A DNA stretch of 64,000 nt from Alcanivorax sp. DP30 (GCF_009882945.1 NZ_WTUY01000004.1:429505-493504); one strand, 5' to 3'; positions 9,067 to 20,101 are shown, counted from the stretch's first letter. A program made the numbers and translations. The notes: a model not told the origin generated them from the letters alone.

Positions 9067-9786
9067 TCAGATTTTCCCCAAAATCGTCCTTAACTCTTCA
9101 TGCTCGGCACGTCTGGAGCGAGCCTGATCAAGCAAACGCTCAGCCACAGGGATCCGGACGATACTTTCTTTTATTAATTGCTCCAGCGAAGAGATACAGC
9201 GAAGCAAGTCCCCAGCGTGGAATAAATCTTCGGCCTGATCGTAGACTTCTCGATACTCAGACCACGGAATGCTCTGGTCATAATGTGCAGCAATGACGGA
9301 AAGGCCTTCCCCTTCGAACGGAGAGGGAAGATGATCCCTCAAAATATCAAAATCGTCATAAAGCAAATGCTCGATGATTTTCTCATGCTTTTCCGGAACC
9401 ACACCAAGAACCGCGAACTCAAAGCCTCTCGCCTTTGATGATTCCCGTATGGCACTAACCGACTCATCAATCAGATTGGAAAAAATTCTTGATGAAAACC
9501 TGGATAATGCATGCTTGGCGGTAATGAACTGTCGTGACTTAACCCCGCTACCTAACAGGTAAATCAATACCAAGGCGTTGGAAACCGAAGCCTCGTAGCC
9601 AGCCTGAACATCCTTTCTGTTCGAGCCAACTCGTTCTCTCAGAACAAGACCCAGCCATTTCTTGAGCTCAGGATCGGACTTCTTTTCTTTCCTTGCTCTG
9701 AAAACACTATTGATCTCATTCCTGAGCGTTTCAGGGATATCTCGGCCAAGTTTATCCCTGGCAACAGAAGCCAATGATCGGTTCAT
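9067..9786 (-). CDS. Hypothetical protein, third gene of unknown operon
   Basis: 239-residue, mainly helical, charged, soluble protein (MNRSLASVARDKLGRD) without a signal peptide or a motif I recognise. Its ATG at 9786 overlaps the stop of the gene before it as ATGA, with GGGAG just upstream, so it is translationally coupled; an in-frame TTG at 9801 is a less likely start. The C-terminal half (DQAEDLFHAGDLLRCISSLEQLIKES) looks like a TPR-type helical hairpin. Base composition is clearly more AT-rich than the flanking genes. Confidence 0.7.
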   Translation of the reverse strand: MNRSLASVARDKLGRDIPETLRNEINSVFRARKEKKSDPELKKWLGLVLRERVGSNRKDVQAGYEASVSNALVLIYLLGSGVKSRQFITAKHALSRFSSRIFSNLIDESVSAIRESSKARGFEFAVLGVVPEKHEKIIEHLLYDDFDILRDHLPSPFEGEGLSVIAAHYDQSIPWSEYREVYDQAEDLFHAGDLLRCISSLEQLIKESIVRIPVAERLLDQARSRRAEHEELRTILGKI

Positions 9787-10112
9787 GGCTCCCACCAACA
9801 AAGAAGCTTCAAGGCTTCGTTTACTGTTTCAACTTTCCTGTTCACCACGACATTTGCCGCTTTCAATGTGTCAAATATCTCACAGCGATAATCAGTATAG
9901 GCGCTCATTGCATAAAGGGTTTTCAGCGCACCAGAGCAGGACCCGGCATAGGCCGACTCCTTCAAGGATGTGGTAAACATGCCGCCCACATTGTTATCCA
10001 GTTCTACCAATTCGTAGCAACGCTCCCAGAGAGGCACGTCACCGCCGCCAATTTCTGCCGACTCACAAGGCAGAGAGGCCAACAGCAAGAAAAAAGCAGT
10101 TAGTTTATTCAT
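9783..10112 (-). CDS. Small exported cysteine-containing protein (possibly Rap1a/Tai-like)
   Basis: 109 residues from the ATG at 10112 (MNKLTAFFLLLASLPCESA), with GGAGA 7 nt upstream. The N-terminus is a signal peptide. The mature part has Cys residues in ERCYE, GSCSGAL, DYRCEIF and near the end, with a helix KTLYAMSAYTDY between. Size, signal peptide and Cys pattern recall the Rap1a/Tai immunity family, but the similarity is weak and no effector gene is nearby. It overlaps the gene before it by 8 nt. Confidence 0.6.
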   Translation of the reverse strand: MNKLTAFFLLLASLPCESAEIGGGDVPLWERCYELVELDNNVGGMFTTSLKESAYAGSCSGALKTLYAMSAYTDYRCEIFDTLKAANVVVNRKVETVNEALKLLCWWEP

Positions 10113-10677
10113 TCCCCGCTCTCCTTCCCGAAAACCCCATATAAAGAACAAGCCAGAAGACCATGGAGGATACGAAATCCATATCATCAAACCAGTACCC
10201 GCCTACTTCCATATCAACAGAGCCATGAATTGACCCTACCAGCAAAGGATCACGAGCAACCCCCACCCACATAGCAGTAAGAAATAGAACAGTGGAAACC
10301 CAAAGTGCCTTCAGAACGCAAGCACTTACGTAGGAAAAATAGAAACCAAACTTCCTCGCACCAGAAAGCCTCTTGTCTCTTGAGGCCGACATCAACATAA
10401 AAATAATCACATAGAGAGAAAAACCCCACATCATAATCTCGGCAATACTGATCCCCATGACGCCTGATTCAAAAGCAAAATAGATTGTGGCCACGATGAT
10501 GACCAAGAAAAGCAGCCAGACCAGGCAATGGATGGGGTAAGACCACCATGACACACCAAGCTGATAGTTCCTTGCTCGTTTGGCCGGGCTAAAAATTGCG
10601 CTGATCGACTTCCCTGACGCCAATTTTATTTCTTCGGCTACTGCCTCCTCCGACATGGCTCCCCCATCAACACTCAC
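10105..10677 (-). CDS. Hypothetical inner-membrane protein, first gene of unknown operon
   Basis: 190 residues with about four membrane segments (CLVWLLFLVIIVATIYFAF; MMWGFSLYVIIFMLM; VLKALWVSTVLFLTAMW; MVFWLVLYMGF). No recognised family. The start shown is a GTG with GGGGA 6 nt upstream; the ATG at 10656, after a closely spaced GGGGGAG, is an alternative that removes seven residues. Its stop overlaps the next gene (ATGAATAA). It heads five co-directional genes with overlaps or gaps of at most about 65 nt. Confidence 0.7.
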   Translation of the reverse strand: MSVDGGAMSEEAVAEEIKLASGKSISAIFSPAKRARNYQLGVSWWSYPIHCLVWLLFLVIIVATIYFAFESGVMGISIAEIMMWGFSLYVIIFMLMSASRDKRLSGARKFGFYFSYVSACVLKALWVSTVLFLTAMWVGVARDPLLVGSIHGSVDMEVGGYWFDDMDFVSSMVFWLVLYMGFSGRRAGNE

Positions 10678-10731
10678 AACATTCCCCTTTCATTTTTTCT
10701 TGTTTTTCTATAATCCCGAATAAATAGAGCC

Positions 10732-11439
10732 TTAAATCGCCACCACATGCCCATGCCGCTTCAACCATTCCCGGCATTCCTCATAATCCGGCAGCACCCG
10801 GCCCACCTCTGCCCAAAACTGTGGCGAGTGATCATGGCGAATCAAATGACACAACTCATGAACCACCACGTAATCCACCATCCGGTTCTGTGCCATCATT
10901 ATCTGCCAGTTGAATTGCAGCTCGCCTTTGGCGGTGCAACTTCCCCAGCGGGATTTGAAGGTTTTGATAGACACATCCGGCACAGCAACACCTACCTGCG
11001 GTGCCCAGCGGGCGACTTTTTCTTTTAGCTTCTTTTCGGCCTGACGCTTGTACCAGCGGATCAGGGCGTTGCGGATCATGTGGGGTTGTTCCGCGCCCTG
11101 GGGCACGGACACGACCAGGCGGCCCTGCACCAACTTCACCGGGGCGAAGGGGCCTTTTTTCACTTTCAGGCGGTAGTTGCGACCGAGGTAAGAGAAGGAT
11201 TCGCCGGAAACGTAGCGCTTGTTGCCGGGCGGGGTCATGTCCTGGTGGAGGGTGATCTTTTCCTTGATCCAGCGGCGCTTGGACGCCAGAAGCTCGTCGA
11301 TGCGCTCCAGTGAAGTGTCTACCGGCACCACCACCGACACTGCCCCTTCCTCCACACGAATATCGGCAGACTTACGGCGACGTGTGCGGATCACTTCCGC
11401 GATGAAGCCATTGCCGTCGATAAATTCAGGGCGCGTCAA
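10732..11439 (-). CDS. M48/YgjP-like metallopeptidase (DUF45)
   Basis: 235-residue YgjP/SprT-like zinc peptidase. The zinc motif HELCHLIRHDHS is near 195, with the downstream Glu in the FWAEVGRVLPDYEE stretch. The family commonly sits beside type I restriction genes. The start is a TTG one nucleotide after the antitoxin stop, so translation is likely coupled. It closes a toxin-antitoxin-peptidase trio downstream of hsdR. The substrate is unknown. Confidence 0.85.
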   Translation of the reverse strand: MTRPEFIDGNGFIAEVIRTRRRKSADIRVEEGAVSVVVPVDTSLERIDELLASKRRWIKEKITLHQDMTPPGNKRYVSGESFSYLGRNYRLKVKKGPFAPVKLVQGRLVVSVPQGAEQPHMIRNALIRWYKRQAEKKLKEKVARWAPQVGVAVPDVSIKTFKSRWGSCTAKGELQFNWQIMMAQNRMVDYVVVHELCHLIRHDHSPQFWAEVGRVLPDYEECREWLKRHGHVVAI

Positions 11440-11440
11440 G

Positions 11441-11770
11441 TTATAGCTCTCTGATCCATTCCAGCGTTTCCGGGTGGCGCTGAATCAGGCGCATCAGGGT
11501 AGCTGAGCCCTGGTCCGGCTTGCCACGGTCCTGCTCCCAGCGCTCCAGAGTGCGCACACTCATGCGCAGCATGTTGGCGAAGATCGGACGGGAGACTTTC
11601 AGGCTTTCCCGTAGCGAACGGATTTCGGCAGCGGTGATCTCCACCGGGTCTTTCAATTCCAGCTCGGTGGTTTGCAGGGTTTGCTTGCCCTGCCGTGCGT
11701 CCTGCAACGCCTCAAAGCCTTCGGTCAGTTCACCGAAGATATCGCGTTTGTTGTCAGCCTTCTTTGCCAT
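11441..11770 (-). CDS. HigA/NadS-type helix-turn-helix antitoxin
   Basis: 109 residues from the ATG at 11770 (MAKKADNKRD). The C-terminal half is an XRE-type helix-turn-helix (IRSLRESLKVSRPIFANMLR, then TLERWEQ) of the NadS/HigA kind. In such pairs the antitoxin binds the toxin and represses the operon. Its start overlaps the end of the toxin gene by 17 nt, toxin first, the order seen in higBA systems. Confidence 0.85.
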   Translation of the reverse strand: MAKKADNKRDIFGELTEGFEALQDARQGKQTLQTTELELKDPVEITAAEIRSLRESLKVSRPIFANMLRMSVRTLERWEQDRGKPDQGSATLMRLIQRHPETLEWIREL

Positions 11771-12107
11771 GGCGTCTCGCCTCCACCTCACGCGCCAGCA
11801 GCGCCTTGAGGGCTTTCTTCTGGTCGGCGGTTAAATCGGTTGCCTCATCCTTGCCATACAGGGTGAACAACCAGAACTGGGCGCCACCGGCGTACCAGTA
11901 ATAGATGATCCGCACCCCGCCACGTTTGCCCTTGTTGCGCTTCTTGTCTACCCAGCGCACCTTGCGCAGCCCGCCGGTGCCCTGAATTACATCGCCCATA
12001 TTGGGCGATTCCAGCAACATGGCCTGGAGCAGCCGGTATTCCTCGTCTTTCAGGTAGTCCGCCCGGTGGCGGCTGAAGGGCGGCAGCTCGACAAACAGCG
12101 CCTTCAT
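11754..12107 (-). CDS. RelE/HigB-type toxin
   Basis: 117 residues of the RelE/HigB superfamily, ribosome-dependent mRNA interferases. Visible hallmarks are GTGGLRKVRWVDKKRNKGKR followed by GVRIIYYWYAGG and FWLFTLYGKDE. It is encoded just before its antitoxin and shares 17 nt with it. The ATG is preceded by only a weak ribosome site. Family assignment is firm; the target is inferred. Confidence 0.85.
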   Translation of the reverse strand: MKALFVELPPFSRHRADYLKDEEYRLLQAMLLESPNMGDVIQGTGGLRKVRWVDKKRNKGKRGGVRIIYYWYAGGAQFWLFTLYGKDEATDLTADQKKALKALLAREVEARRHGKEG

Positions 12108-12237
12108 GAGGTGCTCGAACCCAAGTATACGCGATTCGCGTATAGCGGCAAGTCATCGACTGTCAGCAACAGTCCATCAGCATACAAAGCCATCCTTGGC
12201 TCCTTGTATTTCAATTAGTTATATCCGAATTCTCTCC

Positions 12238-12300
12238 GTAGGAGCGTCGCTGGCGGCGCGATTCCAGTGTTGCTGATCGCGCCGCCAGCGACGCTCCTAC
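12238..12300. repeat. REP pair (GTAGGAGCGTCGCT family)
   Basis: Arms of about 25 nt, near-perfect inverted copies separated by about 12 nt, starting GTAGGAGCGTCGCTGGCGGC. It lies between hsdR and the toxin gene, where it could stop or stabilise the hsd transcript. The rest of the 209-nt gap shows nothing else clear. Confidence 0.88.
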
Positions 12301-12316
12301 GGCAGAGGCTTGGCCA

Positions 12317-15300
12317 TCACCGAAACTTCGTCTTCGCCAGATCCATAAACCGCTCCTGCACCACATTTACTATCGCCTTGTCACCAAAACTGCAGTCCAG
12401 GATCGCCCGCTTGATGGCTTTCTTCATGCGTTTGATCTCTTCGCCTTTCTTGAAGAAATCCACGATCTGGGTGGCTTCGTCGAACATCTCCACCAGCGCC
12501 TGGGTGGTGGTCTTGATCTCATCCTCGACGCTTTCGCTCACCACCTCGTCTCCACTGTGCCGAGCCACTTCGGCCATGAGGATGTTATAGAAGGCCAACT
12601 CAGTCTCGGTCAGCCCCAAGTCTTCGGCGGCCTGTTTGTGGTCGCTTTCCAGGGAGCCAACCATATCCAGCAACAGCTCCAGCTGCTGCTCCCACTTGCC
12701 GTTGGTCTTCTCGATGATGTCACGCAGGCGCAGGCTCAGGGACTTGTAGTATTCCGGGTCATCATCCAGCTTCACGGTGATGTGATGCTTGATGGCGCTC
12801 TCGATCTCGGAAGCACGGGATTCCGGGGATTTGATCTGCTCAACGGATTCGCGGAAGTTGGCGGCCATCAAGTCCACCGGCGGGATCTTCGGATCAACGC
12901 CGGTGCTGATGATGTGCTCATCCACCAGTTGCCGTACCTTCTCGCCGGCATCGGCGATATTCAGGCCCGGGTCGCGGTAGCGGTTGCGGGCGGCGTTCTG
13001 CACCTTGCCCCACAGCTTCAGGTCAGGAATAAACGGCTTGGCCGCCGGGTCGGGCAGCACCACGTCCATCTGCCGGGCGAAGCGCTTGTAAGCCAGCTCG
13101 AACTGTTGGCGGATGTCTTCGTCCTTGAGGAACAGGACATAGTCATCAACATCCGAGCCTTTCAAACCACTGAACACCTGCGCCACCCGCGTATGGGTCG
13201 CCTTCAGCTTGGGGATCTCGTCCTTGAGGGTGACATAGGTGCCTTCCACGTCATCACTGCTGAACTGCTCCAGCGCCTCGGTGAGGCAATCAGAGAGGCC
13301 GTAGTAATCCACCACAAAGCCCGCCTGCTTCCCCTTGTAGGTTCTGTTCACCCGCGCAATGGCCTGCATCAGGGTGTGATCCTTCAGGCTGCGGTCAATG
13401 TACATCACCTGGGCAATGGGGGCATCGAAGCCGGTGAGCAGCATGTCCTTCACGATCAGGAAGGCCAGCGGGTTCTCGTTCAGGGGCTTCTTGAAGGCCT
13501 CAATGGCCTGCTTCTGTTGGGTCTTGTCGGTGTACTGGGCGATATAGCCCGGATCATTGTGGCTGCCACTGATAATCACCTCAGACAGTGGCGCGCCCAG
13601 CTCATCCAGGGTCTTCTTGTACACCGTAGCCGCATGGCGACTGCCCACCACGATCATGGCCTTGAAGCCGTTGGGTTGGATATGCTCCCGGTAGTGCTTG
13701 AGCAGATCCAGGCACACCCAGCGAATCCGCGCCGGGGCTTCGCGCACCGCCCGCTCTACCCCGTACTTCTTCTTGATCTCGCGCTTCTCGTCGTCGCTCT
13801 TGTCCTTGAAGTACTCGTCGAACAACTTGTCCAGGGATTCGCCCACCACCTGAGTCTGGGCCTGTCGGCCTTCGTAGATGATGCGCACCGTGGCGCCGTC
13901 TTCCACCGCCTCATTGATCTTGTACTGGTCAATGTAGCCGCCAAAAGCCTGATCCATCTTCTGGGTCTTCAGCAGCGGGGTGCCGGTGAAGCCGATCTTG
14001 GGGGCATTGGGCAGGGCCGCGTTGATGGTGGCGGCCAGGCCGCCGAACTGGGTGCGATGGGCCTCGTCAGCCAGCACGATGATCTTGTCGCTGGGGTTCA
14101 GGTCAGTAAAGTCGCCTTCCGCCTCCGCATCCTGAAACTTTTGCACCATGGCAGTGACAATGTCAGAGGCATCCTTGGTCAAAAGCTCCTTCAGCTTGGC
14201 CACCGAACTGGCGTTGTAGATGGTTTCGTTCTGGGCATCGCGGAAGGTGGCGGAGAGCTGGCTGTCCAGCTGGGTACGGTCGGTGACAAACACCAGCTTG
14301 TACTTCTGCAGTTCCGGGTCGCGGCGCATCTTCACCGCCAGCATGACCATGGTCAGCGACTTGCCCGAGCCCTGGGTGTGCCACACCACCCCGGATTTTT
14401 CCTTGCGGGTGGTGCCGTGCTTGAGGCGCTCAATCACCTTGTTCACCGCCCGGTACTGCTGGTAACGGGCCACCTTCTTGATCAGGCGACCTTCCACTGG
14501 TTCGAACAGGATGAAATTGCGAATCAGATCCAGGAAGGTGTCGTGGCTGAACATGCCCATGAGCAGGCGCTGCTGGGCGGTGATATCGCCCTGACTGGCT
14601 TCGCCTGCGCCGTTCCCTGCCGCCATGGCTTTCGCCTGTTCCAGATACGCCGTGGACGGCACATCTTCAACCTTGCTGGCGGCATTCCCGTCCGTCGCTA
14701 CGCTCCCTGCCTCCAGCTTCGCCAGCAACCCACGGATATCCGCATCGGTATAGGGGTAAGCATCCTTCCAGTCACCGTAATGCTGGGCCATGGAACTGAT
14801 GGTGCCGACCCGGGCCTGATCCCGGCAGGTGGACACCATCAACTGGTTATACCAGAACAGCTTCTGCGCCCCTTCGTCATCTTCCGGGCGGCGCAGGTTG
14901 GCGTAGCGGCGTAGCTGGTTGATGCCCTCGCCAATGGCATCGGCCACATAGGGGGATTTGCACTCGATCACCGCCAGCGGCAGGCCATTCACGAAACAGA
15001 CAATGTCGGGAATGATGTTCTGGGTCGCGCCTTCTACCTTGAACTGGCTGGTGCAGAGAAAGTCGTTATTGGCCGGGTTGTCGAAATCCACCACGGTGAC
15101 GGTCTGGCCCTTGCGGCCCGCGCCCAGATCCTGCTCCACCGAAAGCGCGTGATCGCCAGTGCAGCAGAGCATTTCCCACAGGGCCTGATTGTATTCAATC
15201 AGGCCAGCGAAATTGGGGTGGGTAAACTCCCGTAGCACCTTGCGCAGGTTTTCCTCGCTGATCCACGGGTTCAAGCGGCGCAGGGCGGCTTCCAGCCGTT

Positions 15301-15445
15301 TTACCAGCACCACATCGCGGTAATAGCTGCGCTCATCCCCCGACTGCCCCGGTGCCAACTCGGCACCGGGCACAAAGGCCCAGCCTTGCTGCTTTAGCTG
15401 CGCAATAGCAGGAATTTCGACTTTTTCGGCTTCGTCCTGAAACAT
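12317..15445 (-). CDS. hsdR: Type I restriction enzyme subunit HsdR
   Basis: 1042-residue motor and nuclease subunit; with HsdM and HsdS it cuts unmethylated DNA after translocation. The N-terminal nuclease shows PDIV at 146-149, ECK at 161-163 and QLRRY at 177-181. The SF2 motor has Walker A TQGSGKS at 357-363 and DEAH at 460-463. Residues about 245-290 form an Ala/Gly/Ser-rich linker. It is last of hsdM-hsdS-hsdR, 18 nt after hsdS, with no strong ribosome site. All key motifs are intact. Confidence 0.96.
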   Translation of the reverse strand: MFQDEAEKVEIPAIAQLKQQGWAFVPGAELAPGQSGDERSYYRDVVLVKRLEAALRRLNPWISEENLRKVLREFTHPNFAGLIEYNQALWEMLCCTGDHALSVEQDLGAGRKGQTVTVVDFDNPANNDFLCTSQFKVEGATQNIIPDIVCFVNGLPLAVIECKSPYVADAIGEGINQLRRYANLRRPEDDEGAQKLFWYNQLMVSTCRDQARVGTISSMAQHYGDWKDAYPYTDADIRGLLAKLEAGSVATDGNAASKVEDVPSTAYLEQAKAMAAGNGAGEASQGDITAQQRLLMGMFSHDTFLDLIRNFILFEPVEGRLIKKVARYQQYRAVNKVIERLKHGTTRKEKSGVVWHTQGSGKSLTMVMLAVKMRRDPELQKYKLVFVTDRTQLDSQLSATFRDAQNETIYNASSVAKLKELLTKDASDIVTAMVQKFQDAEAEGDFTDLNPSDKIIVLADEAHRTQFGGLAATINAALPNAPKIGFTGTPLLKTQKMDQAFGGYIDQYKINEAVEDGATVRIIYEGRQAQTQVVGESLDKLFDEYFKDKSDDEKREIKKKYGVERAVREAPARIRWVCLDLLKHYREHIQPNGFKAMIVVGSRHAATVYKKTLDELGAPLSEVIISGSHNDPGYIAQYTDKTQQKQAIEAFKKPLNENPLAFLIVKDMLLTGFDAPIAQVMYIDRSLKDHTLMQAIARVNRTYKGKQAGFVVDYYGLSDCLTEALEQFSSDDVEGTYVTLKDEIPKLKATHTRVAQVFSGLKGSDVDDYVLFLKDEDIRQQFELAYKRFARQMDVVLPDPAAKPFIPDLKLWGKVQNAARNRYRDPGLNIADAGEKVRQLVDEHIISTGVDPKIPPVDLMAANFRESVEQIKSPESRASEIESAIKHHITVKLDDDPEYYKSLSLRLRDIIEKTNGKWEQQLELLLDMVGSLESDHKQAAEDLGLTETELAFYNILMAEVARHSGDEVVSESVEDEIKTTTQALVEMFDEATQIVDFFKKGEEIKRMKKAIKRAILDCSFGDKAIVNVVQERFMDLAKTKFR

Positions 15446-15463
15446 AACGGGCAGTCACGCCGA

Positions 15464-16688
15464 TCAGGCGACTGCGTTCTCCTTGTTATCGACGTTGACT
15501 CTGACCTTGCCGGTGAGCAGGTCTTGCATTAGGGCCTTCTTAAGTGCCTCACGGCCTGAAAGCTGAGCATTTTTCTTGGCAATATCATCATCTATAGCTC
15601 TTAAAATACTCGCGATACGCCGCTGCTCCTCTACAGGAGGAATTGCAAAACCAATGAACTTAAAATGCTCGAAATATAGTCTGAGCCTGTCACTGGTAAG
15701 TCCTTGTGAATACCGTCTAAGCATCTGTATTGCTGAAGGCATTTTCAGCATGTAACCAAGAAAATCAGAATCAATATCCTTAGAGGGGTAGCAAACCACA
15801 TAGGCTGGACTGACCAGACAATCCGTGGGCGCAATACCTGAAGCACCTTGCCACATCCGCATCATGTTATAGGCTAGATCACCTTTTCGAACCAAACGGT
15901 TGTCACTAGACTCCAGCTCAGAAGCAACACGCCTTTCCACTGTACTTCTAGGAACCATTCCCCCATCCATAAGAACGGAATAGATTGGCAGACCATCCTC
16001 ACCCTTCTGCTTTCGCTCCGATAAAAGCTCACCTATTCGGAGCACCCTCCACCCCTCCGGAATCCGCCCCACCGGCGAATCCTTGAACGCGGCATGCCCA
16101 ATGCCTTTGGCCAACAGCTCCTGCATCATGCCGGTTTTCAGGTCTTTCAGCTTGTCGATCTGTGCGCGTGTTTTTTCGATCACGTCATCGACGGAGGACA
16201 GGATGGCTGCGATTTTTTGTTGTTCGGGGAAAGGGGGAACCAGCGCAGGAATATCTTTCATTTGCGACTGATTAACAGATGGCAGTGCGCCACCTTGAAC
16301 AATTTCCCCTAAGTCAACATCCTGAAGAACGTAATACAGAAAGTTATCGTCATCAGAATTCGGAATGGCTGCCATCATATTGTTATCAATAGCTGTTTGC
16401 CGCGTGAGTATTCTCCTCCGATTAAGCAGTAGGGCCGCTCCAACTTTGGCAAAAACCACTGACTTCGATGGAAAAAGTTTAACCTTGGCTTCTGAGCGAA
16501 TTTCTTCATTTATCCAGTTTGATGCCTTGATTATAAAACGCTCATTCCCTTCCAAATTCATGTCACTTACTTTTATGAAAGGATATTGCCCGCTCCTAAC
16601 TCCTTGATACTTATCTTTAAAGGCGTTCCCACCAGAAAACGTACATAAATCACCCAAACTAACGGCACTCCAACCTTCCGGAACTGTA

Positions 16689-16696
<8 letters not shown>
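15464..16696 (-). CDS. hsdS: Type I restriction specificity subunit HsdS
   Basis: 410-residue DNA-recognition subunit with two half-repeats: [13 protein letters not shown] at the N-terminus and [13 protein letters not shown] near 215 open the two target-recognition domains. Each ends in a conserved helix ([20 protein letters not shown] and [20 protein letters not shown]). It overlaps hsdM by 8 nt. The recognition domains are more AT-rich than hsdM or hsdR, as is usual for this exchangeable gene. The target sequence cannot be read from the protein. Confidence 0.95.
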
Positions 16697-18434
<1,738 letters not shown>

Positions 18435-18494
18435 TAAGGCTTCTCGGTATGATCAGGTTCGCCCGCTGGGCAGTTTGGTGGCCAGCGTGGCCGG

Positions 18495-19406
18495 TTATTC
18501 TTCGTTGAAGTAGTCGCTGTCGATCTGCTTCACGGCGTAGGTTTCCTTGATCCCCACACCCAGGTTGTACTGTATCATCAGTTTGGCCAGTTCCTGGCCG
18601 TCGATGAGTACGATCTTCTTTTCGATCAGGCCCACATACTCGCGGGCATCAGCGCTGAATTTGGAGGTGGTGATAAACACCCCCTTGCGGGCCCGCTGCA
18701 TGTCCAGCGCCCCGGCAAAAGCCTGTACCTCCGGACGACCCACGCCTTTTTCGGTATAGCGCTTGGCCTGCAGGTAGATCACGTCCAGACCCAGCGGGTC
18801 TTCCTTGATGATGCCGTCGATACCGCCATCGCTGGTGTAGCGGGTGGCTTGCCCGGCATCTTCCCGGGAGCCCCCGTAGCCCATGGCCAGCATCAGATCC
18901 ACCACCAGTTTCTCGAAGAAGCCTGGGGTGGCGGCGGTAATGGTGTCCAGCAGCTCATCGGCCAGGGAATCCATGAGCGAGGCATGGGCCTGCTGCAGCT
19001 GTTCATCCGGTGTCTCGTTACTGGTCTCGGCCTCGGGCTGCTCGGTCTTGTCTTCGCTGGGGGTATGGGTGTGGAAATCCACGAACTCCTGATACTTCTT
19101 CAGGTAGCGCACGGTAATCCGCTCCGGGCACTCCTCCATGGCCTGCCGGCCCCGCTCGGTGATCTGAATCAGCCCCTTGCCCGGACTGGTGAGCAACCCG
19201 GCCTTCTTCATGTACGTGCGCGCCCAACCCACCCGGTTCTTTATATAGGTCTGCTTGCCGGAGGGAAGGCGCTGAGCGCGCTCATCCTCGGAGAGCTGAA
19301 AGTGCTGACACACGTCTTCCAGCACATCGGCCATGAGCTTCGGGCTGCCATCGTTGATGGAGACAAGCATGGGGCGCATGACGGATTGGAAATCGGGTAC
19401 TGGCAC
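18495..19406 (-). CDS. mrr: Mrr-like restriction endonuclease
   Basis: 303 residues with an N-terminal winged-helix Mrr_N domain (about 1-95) and a C-terminal Mrr catalytic domain with GYGGSREDAG, DGGIDGII and the QAK motif (VIYLQAKRYT). Family members cut methylated DNA; coexistence with a methylating type I system implies compatible specificities, which is inference. The start is GTG with AGGA 8 nt upstream. It probably begins the mrr-hsdM-hsdS-hsdR transcript. Confidence 0.9.
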   Translation of the reverse strand: MPVPDFQSVMRPMLVSINDGSPKLMADVLEDVCQHFQLSEDERAQRLPSGKQTYIKNRVGWARTYMKKAGLLTSPGKGLIQITERGRQAMEECPERITVRYLKKYQEFVDFHTHTPSEDKTEQPEAETSNETPDEQLQQAHASLMDSLADELLDTITAATPGFFEKLVVDLMLAMGYGGSREDAGQATRYTSDGGIDGIIKEDPLGLDVIYLQAKRYTEKGVGRPEVQAFAGALDMQRARKGVFITTSKFSADAREYVGLIEKKIVLIDGQELAKLMIQYNLGVGIKETYAVKQIDSDYFNEE

Positions 19407-19427
19407 GAGCTGTTCCTCTTGATTTAT

Positions 19428-19653
19428 TTATTTCCAGAAATCGTTTCGGCTCAAATACTTTTTGGCCTGATTGATCAGCTGGGTAATGGCGGCCTGTTCA
19501 TCCGGGGTGAGGCTGAACCAGTCTTCGGCGTGGCGGCGGGGGATGATCAGGAGGTGACCGGGTATTTCTCTTCGCGGACATAGGCCAGGGCGTTATGCAG
19601 CTCGATACCCCCGCCAGTGCGGCAGGCTCTGCACAAAATGGACAATCCGGCAT
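19428..19653 (-). pseudogene. Broken HIT-family protein gene
   Basis: HIT-family sequence spread over three frames: MPDCPFCAEPAALAG, then IELHNALAYVREEKYPVT, then PGHLLIIPRRHAEDWFSLTP to the stop at 19428. The first shift is at a run of five C (19608-19612). The second is at GGTGACCGGG (19553-19562): KYPVTPGHLL would be encoded by exactly two tandem copies of this 10-mer, and only one is present, so loss of one unit explains it. The expected catalytic HxHxH after the last segment is not seen. It lies just upstream of mrr. Confidence 0.8.
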
Positions 19654-19915
19654 CCCCATCCCCTTTTTCTGCCTTGGCATTCCGTGCCTGAAGGCTGTTC
19701 ATTATTGTGTGTGAACCTTATCACAAGCCCCCCGGCCTGCCAGCCATATCTGACTTGATCTTCTTATATGGCTTACAGCCATTGTCTACGCACTCGCATG
19801 ACAATCAGTTTTAGCCCTCCCCCCAAACTGTGACCGCCTCGTTAGCGAGTCTTTACTCACCGCTTTACGGTGGCGGAAGGCAATACCGCATGCCAAGGAA
19901 ACCCACGGGGGCAAC
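19654..19915. other. Intergenic region at the island edge
   Basis: About 260 nt between the broken HIT gene and the lipoprotein gene. No tRNA, attachment-site duplication or integrase remnant is visible. Two ribosome-site-like stretches precede 19916, but no clear promoter. Confidence 0.4.
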
Positions 19916-20101
19916 ATGAAACGATCTCAACGCAAACGCGCCGGTTTGGCCGGTGCTCTGTGTGCCTGTCTGTTGTTATTGAGTGGCTGCGGCGGTTCAT
20001 CCGGCTCGGATTCGCCGCCGCCAGCCAGCGCACCCACACCCGACAACAGCACCGGTGCGGAATGGAACACCAGCAACTGGAATGAGGGGGAATGGCAATG
20101 A
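19916..20101 (+). CDS. Small lipoprotein
   Basis: 61 residues with a basic N-terminus, hydrophobic core and lipobox LSGC (Cys near 24), so lipidation is likely. The mature part is a short Gly/Ser/Pro-rich linker followed by WNTSNWNEGEW. No family recognised. Its stop overlaps the next start as ATGA, so the two products may work together. Confidence 0.65.
   Translation: MKRSQRKRAGLAGALCACLLLLSGCGGSSGSDSPPPASAPTPDNSTGAEWNTSNWNEGEWQ

Noticed and set aside
9783..10112. Calling the exported Cys protein a T6SS immunity protein (Rap1a/Tai)
   Set aside because: Weak similarity, and no T6SS effector or secretion gene in the window.
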